A model generated the notes under the pieces. That model was given only the letters and a program-made list of their open reading frames with translations. It had not been told where the DNA came from and made no database searches. Shown here in pieces: positions 1-6,318 of a stretch of DNA of 10,793 bases. The stretch lies in contig JAEVZA010000045.1 of the NCBI GenBank assembly GCA_023392475.1, positions 1 to 10,793 on the forward strand. Reading direction: 5' to 3'. The position numbers and the translations under genes were made by a program. Source of the DNA: Actinomycetes bacterium. Lineage in GTDB: Bacteria > Actinomycetota > Acidimicrobiia > Acidimicrobiales > Microtrichaceae. Position 1 is the first letter of the stretch. The number at the start of each line of letters is the position of its first letter.

Positions 1-207
1 CACCCGCACGCCGTCGCCCGCGGCGCGTTCGTCGACGTCGACGGGGTCCCGCAGCCGGCGGCCGCGCCCCGGTTCGACCGCACGCCGGCCGCGTCGCCGG
101 AGCCGGCGATGGAAGGCAGCGACCCCGTCGAGGTCCTCGCGCCCTGGGGGCTCGACGCCGACGAGGTCGGCGCCCTCGGCGGTGCCGGCGTGGTGACGCC
201 GACCTGA
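1..207 (+). CDS. CaiB/BaiF family acyl-CoA racemase/CoA-transferase (alpha-methylacyl-CoA racemase type), C-terminal fragment
   Basis: Only the last 68 codons are present, because the gene enters from the left edge; frame 1 is open to a TGA at 205-207. The residues begin HPHAVARGAFVDVDG and continue with PQP and PRFDRTP. This is the typical C-terminal stretch of alpha-methylacyl-CoA racemase-like members of the CaiB/BaiF (class III CoA-transferase) family: a conserved 'ARG-F-V' segment followed by a proline-rich 'QPAPAPRF-RTP' segment. Racemases of this group interconvert the R and S forms of 2-methylacyl-CoA esters in branched-chain lipid and sterol side-chain breakdown; other members transfer CoA between acids. 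The catalytic Asp/His/Glu region lies outside the window, so racemase and transferase cannot be told apart from sequence seen here. The gene ends 16 bases before the convergent stop of the EthD-like gene. Confidence 0.82.
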   Translation, partial: HPHAVARGAFVDVDGVPQPAAAPRFDRTPAASPEPAMEGSDPVEVLAPWGLDADEVGALGGAGVVTPT

Positions 208-223
208 GCGCGCCCGCCGGTGC

Positions 224-922
224 TCAGGCGAACAGGTACTCCGACATGGCGACGCTGCGGAGGCGCGACATGTCGAACACGGTGCCGACGCTGTCGAGCA
301 TCACGGTGAGGTTGCCAGCGTCGCCGAGGTGGAACGCCACGACGTCGGCGACCAGCTCCTCGGACGGCCACGACTCCACGACGATGCCGTCCACCGGCGG
401 CGCACCACGGGTCACCGGGTGGGCCACGGTGTTGCGCACGTAGCGCAGGCGGGGCTGCACCGCCTCAGACATCGGGGACTGGTGGTCGTACCAGAACTCG
501 CGGAACGTGCGCTCGTCGAGCAGGGGGTTGCGGTGCACGACCGCGAGCGTCACGAGGCCGGGGGAGCGGTCGCCATCCGACCAGCCCCTCGCCTCGCCGC
601 GGAGCTCGCCGAAGTCCGCCCAGACGGACTCGGTCACGAGGTAGCCGTCGCAGCGGATCCCCACGCCGTCGAGCACGTCCTCCGCCGCGCGCCGCCGGTC
701 GTGGGTGGGCAGCCAGAAGGCCACCGCGGCCCGCAGCGGGAGCTCACCGCCGGGGCTGGGCATGGGCCCGGGGATCGTCACGTCATCGTCCGCGAGGTGC
801 ACCGACGTGGCCGTCGCGCCGGCCGCGGCGAGCGCCGGCACCACCTCGCCGAGCACCTGCTCGCGCAGGTCGGCGCCGTCCCGGTCGTCACGGTCGCGGA
901 TCAGGTAGATGAGCTTCTCCAC
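224..922 (-). CDS. EthD-like dimeric alpha/beta-barrel protein
   Basis: The product is 232 residues. The second half (about residues 120-232) carries an EthD-like signature: FREFWYDHQSPM followed by RLRYVRNTVAHPV, resembling the 'F--YW--HH-P------P---RYVQNHV' pattern of EthD/ferredoxin-like dimeric barrel proteins. The first half starts MEKLIYLIRDRDD and may be a second, degenerate copy of the same fold, since MEKLIYLIR is a typical first strand. I chose the GTG at 922 because AGGA lies 7 bases upstream and the fold begins at once; an ATG 63 bases further out would add a tail of no recognisable character. EthD proteins accompany ring-cleavage, ether-degradation and polyketide genes, but most have no proven reaction. 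No function can be assigned here beyond the fold. The gene is divergent from fetA, with 86 bases between starts. Confidence 0.72.
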   Translation of the reverse strand: MEKLIYLIRDRDDRDGADLREQVLGEVVPALAAAGATATSVHLADDDVTIPGPMPSPGGELPLRAAVAFWLPTHDRRRAAEDVLDGVGIRCDGYLVTESVWADFGELRGEARGWSDGDRSPGLVTLAVVHRNPLLDERTFREFWYDHQSPMSEAVQPRLRYVRNTVAHPVTRGAPPVDGIVVESWPSEELVADVVAFHLGDAGNLTVMLDSVGTVFDMSRLRSVAMSEYLFA

Positions 923-1008
923 CGGCGCATCCTGCCATGTCGCCGGCGTCGCGCCCTCCGCTCGACCGACCCGTCGCGGCGGCACCCGGGGTGGGGGAGA
1001 CTGGGCCG

Positions 1009-1674
1009 GTGACGGCGTGCTTCACGTTCGACCGCGTGACCGTCGGGCGCTCGGGCGCCCCGATCCTCGACGCCGTCACGTGCGCGGTGCCGGCCGGCGG
1101 CGTGACGGTCGTGTCGGGCGCGTCCGGGTCGGGCAAGTCGACGCTGCTGCGGTTGTGCAACCGGTTGGAGGTGCCCGACGGCGGCGCGGTCCGGTACCGG
1201 GGCGACGACGTGGCAGCCCTGGACCCGGTCGCGCTGCGTCGCCGGGTGGGCATGGTGTTCCAGCGGCCGACGCCGTTCCCCGGCACGGGCCGGGACAACC
1301 TGCTCGCCGCGGCACCGCTCGACGACGCCGAGGCCGCCACGCTGCTCGACCGCGTGGGCCTGCCTCGCGACTTCCTCGACCGCGACGCGCTCACGCTCTC
1401 CGGCGGCGAGGCGCAGCGGCTGTGCCTGGCCCGCACGCTCGCCACCGGCTGCGACGTGCTGCTGGCGGACGAGTGCACCTCGGCGCTCGACCCCGAGGCC
1501 ACCACGGTGCTCGAGGAGCTCGCCCGCGCGCTGGCCGCGGCGGGCACGACGGTGGTGTGGGTCACCCACGACGTCGCCCAGCAGGACCGCATCGCCGACC
1601 ACCGGCTGGTGCTCGACCGGGGACGCGTCGTCGTGGCGCGGACCGACTCGGAGGTGCTCGATGGACCCGACTGA
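1009..1674 (+). CDS. fetA: FetA-like (YbbL) iron-export-type ABC transporter ATP-binding protein
   Basis: A compact 221-residue ABC ATPase with every core motif: Walker A GASGSGKST (37-45), Q-loop glutamine in VFQRP (Q85), signature LSGGE (130-134), Walker B VLLADE (150-155), D-loop SALD (158-161) and the switch histidine in VTHD (H187). Length fits the YbbL/FetA group. The assignment rests mainly on the partner: the next gene is an UPF0014/FetB permease overlapping by 14 bases, so the two are translationally coupled and should form one transporter. E. coli FetAB is linked to iron export and oxidative-stress resistance; substrate here is inferred from family only. The GTG start at 1009 is preferred because GGGGGAG sits 8 bases upstream; the open frame extends 24 codons further to an ATG, but that tail has no ABC features. 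Confidence 0.88.
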   Translation: MTACFTFDRVTVGRSGAPILDAVTCAVPAGGVTVVSGASGSGKSTLLRLCNRLEVPDGGAVRYRGDDVAALDPVALRRRVGMVFQRPTPFPGTGRDNLLAAAPLDDAEAATLLDRVGLPRDFLDRDALTLSGGEAQRLCLARTLATGCDVLLADECTSALDPEATTVLEELARALAAAGTTVVWVTHDVAQQDRIADHRLVLDRGRVVVARTDSEVLDGPD

Positions 1675-2443
1675 CCCGTCCGCCGTCGGCCTGGCCGCGT
1701 CGGGCGTGCTCGTGGCGCTCGCCGTGGCGATCTCGCTGTGGCGGCACCTGGACCTCGAGCGCCCGATGCTGTGGGCGTCGCTCCGCGCGCTCGTGCAGCT
1801 CGCGGTCATCGGGGTCGCGCTCCACCTCGTGGTCGAGCCCGGCCGGCCGATGGCGTGGAGCTGGGCGTGGGTCGCGGTCATGGTGGTGTTCGCGGCGTGG
1901 ACCGTGCACCGGCGCGCGCCCGAGGTCCCGGCCGCGTTCGCCCTCGGCGTCGTGGCGTTCGGCGCATCGGCCCTCGTCAGCCTCTCGGTCCTCTTCGGCT
2001 TCGGGATCTTCGAGGCGACGAACCGGACGATCGTGCCGCTCGCCGGGATGGTGATCGGCAACTCGATGGCGGCGACCGTGCTCGTCGGGCGCCGCATCGT
2101 CGACGGGCTCGCCGTGCGTCGTGAGGAGGTGGAGGCCCGCCTCGCGCTCGGCATGCCGTCGCAGCAGGCGGCCGCGCCGTACCTGCGCGAGGCCGTGCGC
2201 ACCGCGCTGATCCCGCAGATCGAGACCACGAAGGCGGTGGGGATCGTGTTCCTCCCGGGTGCGATGGTCGGCCTGATCCTGGCCGGGGCGGAGCCGCTCG
2301 GGGCCGTGAAGGTCCAGCTGGCCGTGATGTACCTGATCCTGGGCTCGGTGGCCACGAGCACCACCGTCGTCGCCATCGGCCTGTCCCACCGGTTGTTCAC
2401 CCCCGACCACCGCCTCGTCCACCTCGAGCGCGCCCGCCTCTGA
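1661..2443 (+). CDS. fetB: FetB (YbbM, UPF0014) family ABC transporter permease
   Basis: A 260-residue integral membrane protein, the usual length for the UPF0014/FetB family. About seven hydrophobic segments are visible, near residues 9-27, 38-58, 67-83, 91-113, 124-142, 195-220 and 224-248. Family-typical stretches include the segment around residues 36-51 (LWASLRALVQLAVIG), IVPLAGMVIGNSM (124-136), the cytoplasmic coupling segment EARLALGMPSQQA, and ALIPQIETTKAVGIVFLPG with MVGLILAG, all closely like E. coli YbbM. It is the membrane half of the transporter whose ATPase is encoded just upstream. ATG at 1661 has GGAGG at 1650-1654 (6-base spacer), inside the end of fetA. The family is linked to iron export in E. 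coli; the metal has not been shown for actinobacterial members as far as I know. A long hairpin 32 bases past the stop probably ends the operon. Confidence 0.9.
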   Translation: MDPTDPSAVGLAASGVLVALAVAISLWRHLDLERPMLWASLRALVQLAVIGVALHLVVEPGRPMAWSWAWVAVMVVFAAWTVHRRAPEVPAAFALGVVAFGASALVSLSVLFGFGIFEATNRTIVPLAGMVIGNSMAATVLVGRRIVDGLAVRREEVEARLALGMPSQQAAAPYLREAVRTALIPQIETTKAVGIVFLPGAMVGLILAGAEPLGAVKVQLAVMYLILGSVATSTTVVAIGLSHRLFTPDHRLVHLERARL

Positions 2444-2474
2444 CGCCCGCACCGCGCTGCCCCCGCCACGAGCA

Positions 2475-2530
2475 CCCGCTCTGCGATGCGCCACGGGGTC
2501 GAACACCCCCGTGGCGCATCACAGAGCGGG
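2475..2530 (+). terminator. Long near-perfect hairpin after fetB
   Basis: Left arm 2475-2498 and right arm 2507-2530 are reverse complements over 24 positions with one mismatch (C2484 opposite A2521), around an 8-base loop 2499-2506. The arms begin CCCGCTCTG and end in GGGG before the loop. No run of T follows either arm, so this is not a classic intrinsic terminator, but T-less strong hairpins after operons are common in high-GC actinobacteria. It lies between the fetB stop and the phoD promoter, where it would insulate phoD from read-through. A DNA-level role, such as a repeated palindromic element, is not excluded. Confidence 0.7.
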
Positions 2531-2556
2531 CGGGGCCGGATCACTCACCGGGTCAA

Positions 2557-2600
2557 GTCCACCTCTGGTTCACCTCGACGTCACCTGTCGTTTACGCTCA
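2557..2600 (+). promoter_or_regulatory. Candidate PHO box: four tandem 11-base direct repeat units upstream of phoD
   Basis: Four contiguous 11-base units are visible: 2557-2567, 2568-2578, 2579-2589 and 2590-2600. Their first seven bases read GTCCACC, GTTCACC, CGTCACC and GTTTACG. The PhoP binding site known from Streptomyces is built of 11-base direct repeats with the conserved core GTTCACC, so both period and core agree, and the second unit is an exact match to the core. The block ends 31 bases before the ATG of a PhoD phosphatase, a gene class under PhoR-PhoP control in actinobacteria. I infer activation by phosphate starvation. No phoP or phoR gene is in the window. Confidence 0.78.
2569..2598 (+). 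promoter_or_regulatory. Possible phoD core promoter
   Basis: TACGCT at 2593-2598 fits the actinobacterial -10 pattern TANNNT. A weak -35 (TTCACC, 2569-2574) lies 18 bases upstream, inside the second PHO unit. A weak -35 buried in the PHO box is what one expects of a PhoP-activated promoter. Transcription would begin near 2605, leaving a leader of under 30 bases with GGGGGGA (2620-2626) as ribosome binding site. This is read by eye only. Confidence 0.4.
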
Positions 2601-2631
2601 CGGGCAGCTGCGAGCGTCTGGGGGGACGACG

Positions 2632-4200
2632 ATGCATCGACGGGACGTGCTGCGCCTCGGCGCAGGAGCCGTGGGTCTGGGAGCGGTCGGGTGGGCGACG
2701 TCGGGGTGCACCGCCCCGACCGGGCCGGCACCGACGACGGCGTTCTCGAGCGGGGTGGCCGCGGGCCTCCACAGCGACACCGAGGTCGTGCTGTGGACGC
2801 GCGTGGATCCCCGCGTCGAGCGGCCGTCGGCCGTGACCTGGGAGGTGGGCGACGACCCGTCGCTCTCCAGCGTGGTGGCGTCGGGATCGTCCCCCGTCGT
2901 CACGGGTGCCGACAGCACGGTCAAGGTGCTCGTCGGGGGCCTCGACCCCGATCGCAGCTACTGGTACCGCTTCGACACCGGCGCCGCGTCGTCGCCCGTG
3001 GGCCGTGCCCGCACGCTGCCCGGCGCCGGCGCGTCGGTGTCCTCCCTCAAGCTGGCCTACGCGAGCTGCCAGTGCTTCGCCAACGGCTGGTACGCCGCGT
3101 GGCGCCACATCGCGTCGCAACCGGTCGACGCCGTCCTCTTCCTCGGCGACTACATCTACGAGGCGCCCCTGATCCAGCTGCTGCGGACGGTCCGCGAGGA
3201 GGGGATCGGCGAGGCGAAGACCCTCGACGACTACCGGGCCAGGTACCGGCTCTACAAGACCGACCCCGACCTCCAGGCGGCGCACGCCGCCCACCCGTTC
3301 GTGCCGGTGTGGGACGACCACGAGGTCCACAACGACTACGACTCGACCGAGTTCGCCACGAACCCCGGGCGCATCGCCGCGGCCTACCAGGCGTGGTTCG
3401 AGTACCAGCCCGTGTGGCCGATCGCCGGCACGCGCATCTACCGCGACCTCCGGTGGGGCGACCTCGGGCACCTCTTCATGCTGGACACGCGCCAGTACCG
3501 CGGGGCCCACCGCCCCGGCGCCCCGCTCTTCGGCACGCGTGACCTCACCTCGTTCGAGGCCGACCCGTCGCGCACGATCCTCGGCGCCGACCAGCGGGCG
3601 TGGCTCACGGGTGGCCTCGCCGGCGCGCAGGCCGCGGGCACGACGTGGAAGGTGATCGGGAACCAGGTGATGATCGCCCCGATGCGGGTCAAGGACCTGG
3701 ACACGCCGGCCGCCCGGGCGGCGAACCCCTCGCTGCCGCTGCACGCCGGCACCTACACCGATGCGAACTTCGACACCTGGGACGGCTTCGTCGTCGAGCG
3801 CGACGCGCTGCTGACACACCTGAGCACGGCCGGGATCGACAACACCGTGTTCGTCACCGGCGACTACCACTCGTTCTGGCAGGCGCCGCTGCGGACCGAC
3901 TACGACGACCCGGCCGCGCCGGTCGTCGCCAACGAGTTCGCCGCCGGCGCGATCTCGTCGGCCGGCGGCGCTCAGAACGAGAACGTGCTGTACGGGTCGG
4001 CGACCGACGCGCCGTTCGACCCGCCGTTCTCGTACGTCCAGGGCACGCTCAACGGCTACGGCGCCATCGACGCCACGCACGACCGGCTCCAGGTCACCTA
4101 CTGGATGAACGACGCCGCGTCACGGACGGCCCTGCCGCAGGCGAAGGTGCGCTTCACGCTCGAGCCCGGCGACACCACCGCGACGTCCGAGCTGCTCTGA
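2632..4200 (+). CDS. phoD: PhoD-family alkaline phosphatase/phosphodiesterase, Tat-exported
   Basis: A 522-residue secreted phosphatase. The N-terminus has a twin-arginine motif (HRRDVLRLG) followed by a short hydrophobic stretch and a cysteine at 26 in a lipobox-like context (TSGC), so it may be a Tat-exported lipoprotein. An N-terminal fibronectin-like PhoD_N domain (about 34-130) precedes the metallophosphatase domain. PhoD landmarks are present: ASCQ (C146, the iron-binding cysteine position), GDYIYE (172-177), WDDHEVHNDY (227-236), LDTRQYR (284-290), GNQVM (343-347) and TGDYHSFW (409-416). PhoD enzymes use iron and calcium to release phosphate from phosphomonoesters and diesters outside the membrane. 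ATG at 2632 has GGGGGGA 5 bases upstream, and a PHO box lies directly before it. The gene converges on argJ with 42 bases between stops and appears complete. Confidence 0.93.
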   Translation: MHRRDVLRLGAGAVGLGAVGWATSGCTAPTGPAPTTAFSSGVAAGLHSDTEVVLWTRVDPRVERPSAVTWEVGDDPSLSSVVASGSSPVVTGADSTVKVLVGGLDPDRSYWYRFDTGAASSPVGRARTLPGAGASVSSLKLAYASCQCFANGWYAAWRHIASQPVDAVLFLGDYIYEAPLIQLLRTVREEGIGEAKTLDDYRARYRLYKTDPDLQAAHAAHPFVPVWDDHEVHNDYDSTEFATNPGRIAAAYQAWFEYQPVWPIAGTRIYRDLRWGDLGHLFMLDTRQYRGAHRPGAPLFGTRDLTSFEADPSRTILGADQRAWLTGGLAGAQAAGTTWKVIGNQVMIAPMRVKDLDTPAARAANPSLPLHAGTYTDANFDTWDGFVVERDALLTHLSTAGIDNTVFVTGDYHSFWQAPLRTDYDDPAAPVVANEFAAGAISSAGGAQNENVLYGSATDAPFDPPFSYVQGTLNGYGAIDATHDRLQVTYWMNDAASRTALPQAKVRFTLEPGDTTATSELL

Positions 4201-4212
4201 GGCCGACGTCCG

Positions 4213-4237
4213 GGCCGGTGTCGACCCCGACGCGGCC
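4213..4237. terminator. Imperfect hairpin between convergent phoD and argJ
   Basis: In the 42 bases between the two stop codons, GGCCG (4213-4217) can pair with CGGCC (4233-4237), and GTCG (4220-4223) with CGAC (4228-4231), with a small internal loop and a 4-base loop. Its place between facing genes fits a bidirectional terminator. Such short GC pairings arise easily by chance in DNA of this composition, so the call is tentative. Confidence 0.35.
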
Positions 4238-4242
4238 GTCCC

Positions 4243-5433
4243 TCAGGTCGTGTAGTCGGCGTTGATGCGGACGTAGCCGTCGGTGAGGTCGCAGCCGTAG
4301 ACGGTCCACGTGCCGGCGGCGATGCCGAGGTCGACGCCGATGTGCACCTCGTCGCCGCGCAGGTACGCCTCGAGGTCGGCCAGCACCCCGTCGGCGCCGC
4401 CGCCGGTCCCGTCGGCGGCGCCCGGGTAGACCTCGTGGTCGCCGAACGCGATCCGGACGCGGTCCTGGTCGATGTCGGTGTCCTCCGAGCACTTGCCGAC
4501 GGCCATCGCCACCCGCCCCCAGTTCGGATCCGCGCCGTGCACCGCGGTCTTGACCAGCGGCGAGTTCACGACCGCCTTGCCGACCCGACGCGCCTGGTCG
4601 TCGTCCCGTGCGCCGGAGACGGTCACGACGACGAGGGTCTCCGCGCCCTCGCCGTCCGCGGCGAGCTGGCGGGTCAGGTCCAGGCACACGTCGTGGAGCG
4701 CGGCCTCGAGCGCGACGACGTCGACCGTGCCGGCCTCGCCGCTCGCGAGCACCGCGGCGGTGTCGGAGGTCGACGTGTCGGTGTCCACGCTGAGGCTGTT
4801 GAAGGTGCGGTCGACGATCCGGCGGAAGGCGGCGTCGAGGTCGGCGGCACCGACCGCGGCGTCCGTGAGGACGAAGGCGAGCATGGTCGCCATGTCGGGC
4901 TCGATCATCCCGACGCCCTTCGCCACGCCGACCACGCTCGCGGTGCCGCCCTCGACCGTCGGGAGCGTGGCGGAGGCGGTCTTGGGGTGCGTGTCCGTCG
5001 TCATCATCCCGGTGGCCACGGCCACCGCGTCGGCGTCACCGAACGGCGTGCGCAGCGCGGCGAGGTGCGACCGCACCCGCTCGATCGGGTACGGACGGCC
5101 GATGACGCCGGTCGACGCCACCAGCACGTCGTCGGGCGATCCGCCGATCGCCGCCGCCACGCCGGCGGCGAGCTCTTCGGCGTCGGCCAGGCCCCGTGAC
5201 CCCGTGGCGACGTTCGCGTTCTTCGACACCACGACGACGGCGCGGAGGGAGCCGTCGGCGGCGTGCCGGCGGGAGACCTCGACGCTCGGCCCGGCGAAGC
5301 GGGAGCGGGTGAACACCGCGGCGGCCGCGCACGGGCGGTCGGCGGCCACGACCACGAAGTCGTCGGTGTCGTCCTTGATCCCCACGTTGGCGACGTGGGC
5401 CGTGAACCCGCGGGGGAGGGGGGTGCCGCTCAT
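4243..5433 (-). CDS. argJ: Bifunctional ArgJ: glutamate N-acetyltransferase / N-acetylornithine acetyltransferase
   Basis: A 396-residue, full-length ArgJ. The enzyme moves the acetyl group from N-acetylornithine to glutamate, closing the cyclic arginine pathway in the cytoplasm, and bifunctional members also make N-acetylglutamate from acetyl-CoA. It is made as a precursor that cuts itself between Ala and Thr of the MATML motif; here GMIEPDMATML (175-185) puts the cut at A182/T183, with T183 the nucleophile. STGVIGR (107-113) supplies the oxyanion-hole Thr-Gly. FNSLSVDTDTSTSD (211-224), ADPNWGR (301-307) and the C-terminal YVRINADYTT are all family hallmarks. No other arg gene is adjacent, unlike the usual argCJBD order, so it stands alone here. 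The ATG at 5433 has only a weak GAGA upstream. No ARG-box-like operator is obvious. Whether this copy also has synthase activity cannot be read from sequence. Confidence 0.95.
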   Translation of the reverse strand: MSGTPLPRGFTAHVANVGIKDDTDDFVVVAADRPCAAAAVFTRSRFAGPSVEVSRRHAADGSLRAVVVVSKNANVATGSRGLADAEELAAGVAAAIGGSPDDVLVASTGVIGRPYPIERVRSHLAALRTPFGDADAVAVATGMMTTDTHPKTASATLPTVEGGTASVVGVAKGVGMIEPDMATMLAFVLTDAAVGAADLDAAFRRIVDRTFNSLSVDTDTSTSDTAAVLASGEAGTVDVVALEAALHDVCLDLTRQLAADGEGAETLVVVTVSGARDDDQARRVGKAVVNSPLVKTAVHGADPNWGRVAMAVGKCSEDTDIDQDRVRIAFGDHEVYPGAADGTGGGADGVLADLEAYLRGDEVHIGVDLGIAAGTWTVYGCDLTDGYVRINADYTT

Positions 5434-5472
5434 GGCCGGGAGTCTCGCAGAGCGCGGGCCGGTGGCATGATT

Positions 5473-5488
5473 CCGCCCGACCGGGCGG
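5473..5488. promoter_or_regulatory. Small palindrome in the argJ / dehydrogenase divergent intergenic region
   Basis: CCGCCC (5473-5478) and GGGCGG (5483-5488) form a 6-base inverted repeat around GACC, in the 84 bases between the argJ and dehydrogenase starts. CATGAT (5466-5471) just before it is a possible -10 for the plus strand. It could be an operator or a chance GC palindrome; I cannot decide. Confidence 0.25.
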
Positions 5489-5517
5489 CAGCGGGCCGCC
5501 GCGTCCCAGGGGGACCG

Positions 5518-6318
5518 ATGACCAGCACCACCTCACTCGACGGCCGCCGCTTCCTCGTCACGGGGGCGGCCCAGGGCCTCGGCGAGGCCATCGCCGGGCG
5601 GATCGTCGACCTGGGCGGCCGCGTGCTCGTGGCCGACGTGCAGGACGACGTGGGCGAGGCCGCGGCGGAGCGCCTGGGCGACGCCGCGGCGTTCCACCAC
5701 CTCGACGTCACCTCCGAGGACGGGTGGACCGCCGCGGTCGCGGCGGCCGACGACGCGCTCGGCGGCCTCGACGGCCTGGTGAACAACGCCGCCATCCTCC
5801 ACATGGGCGCCCTCGAGGAGATGGACGCCGCCCGTGCCCGCCTGCTCCTCGACATCAACCTGATGGGCCCGATGCTCGGCATCCGCGCCGTGACCCCCGC
5901 CCTGCGGGCCAACGGCGGCGGGACGATCGTGAACATCGCCTCCATCGGTGCGCTCGAGGGCATGAACTCGACGGTGGCGTACAACGCCTCGAAGTGGGGC
6001 GTCCGCGGCCTGACCCGGGCCGCGGCCCTCGAGCTCGGTCGGGACGGCATCCGCGTCAACGCCGTGTGCCCCGGCATGGGCAACCCCGAGATGTTCACCC
6101 CGTTCATCGACCAGTTCGACCTCGAGCGCTACGCGGCGAGCGCGCCGCAGGTCCCCTACTCCGAGCGGGGGCGCGTGCGGAACGTGGACATGTACGACGT
6201 CGCCGAGATGGTCGTGTGGCTGCTGTCCGACGCCGCCCGCGGCTGCACCGGTGCCGACTACGCGGTGGACGCGGGGTGGACGGCGGGCACCTACGCCGAG
6301 GGCCTGCCCGGGTTCTGA
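5518..6318 (+). CDS. Short-chain dehydrogenase/reductase (classical SDR, probably NAD-dependent)
   Basis: A 266-residue classical SDR. It has the cofactor loop TGAAQGLG (15-22), an aspartate at the end of the second strand (D40 in VADV) that favours NAD over NADP, DV at 63-64, NNAA (89-92), and the catalytic set N114, S142, Y155 and K159 (YNASK). The C-terminal GADYAVDAGWTAG is the usual 'G-(D/A)-(-)VDGG(-)T-G' ending with Ala replacing one Gly. Classical SDRs of this kind oxidise or reduce alcohol/ketone pairs, with 3-hydroxysteroid and cyclic-alcohol dehydrogenases among the closest in style; the substrate is unknown here. ATG 5518 is chosen for its AGGGGGA at 5508-5514; the frame is open further upstream, but across the divergent argJ gene. 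Its last 28 bases overlap the 3' end of the convergent methyltransferase. Confidence 0.9.
   Translation: MTSTTSLDGRRFLVTGAAQGLGEAIAGRIVDLGGRVLVADVQDDVGEAAAERLGDAAAFHHLDVTSEDGWTAAVAAADDALGGLDGLVNNAAILHMGALEEMDAARARLLLDINLMGPMLGIRAVTPALRANGGGTIVNIASIGALEGMNSTVAYNASKWGVRGLTRAAALELGRDGIRVNAVCPGMGNPEMFTPFIDQFDLERYAASAPQVPYSERGRVRNVDMYDVAEMVVWLLSDAARGCTGADYAVDAGWTAGTYAEGLPGF

Noticed and set aside
1009..2443. Phosphate or amino-acid ABC transporter
   Set aside because: The ATPase alone could suggest PstB- or GlnQ-like types, but the partner permease is clearly of the UPF0014/FetB family, and no binding protein gene is present.
901..2544. A 547-residue minus-strand reading frame across fetA and fetB
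   Set aside because: It is the antisense shadow of two clear transporter genes and shows no family features.
2581..4080. A 499-residue minus-strand reading frame across phoD
   Set aside because: Composition is Arg/Val/Gly-rich with no motif, while phoD on the plus strand has every family motif.
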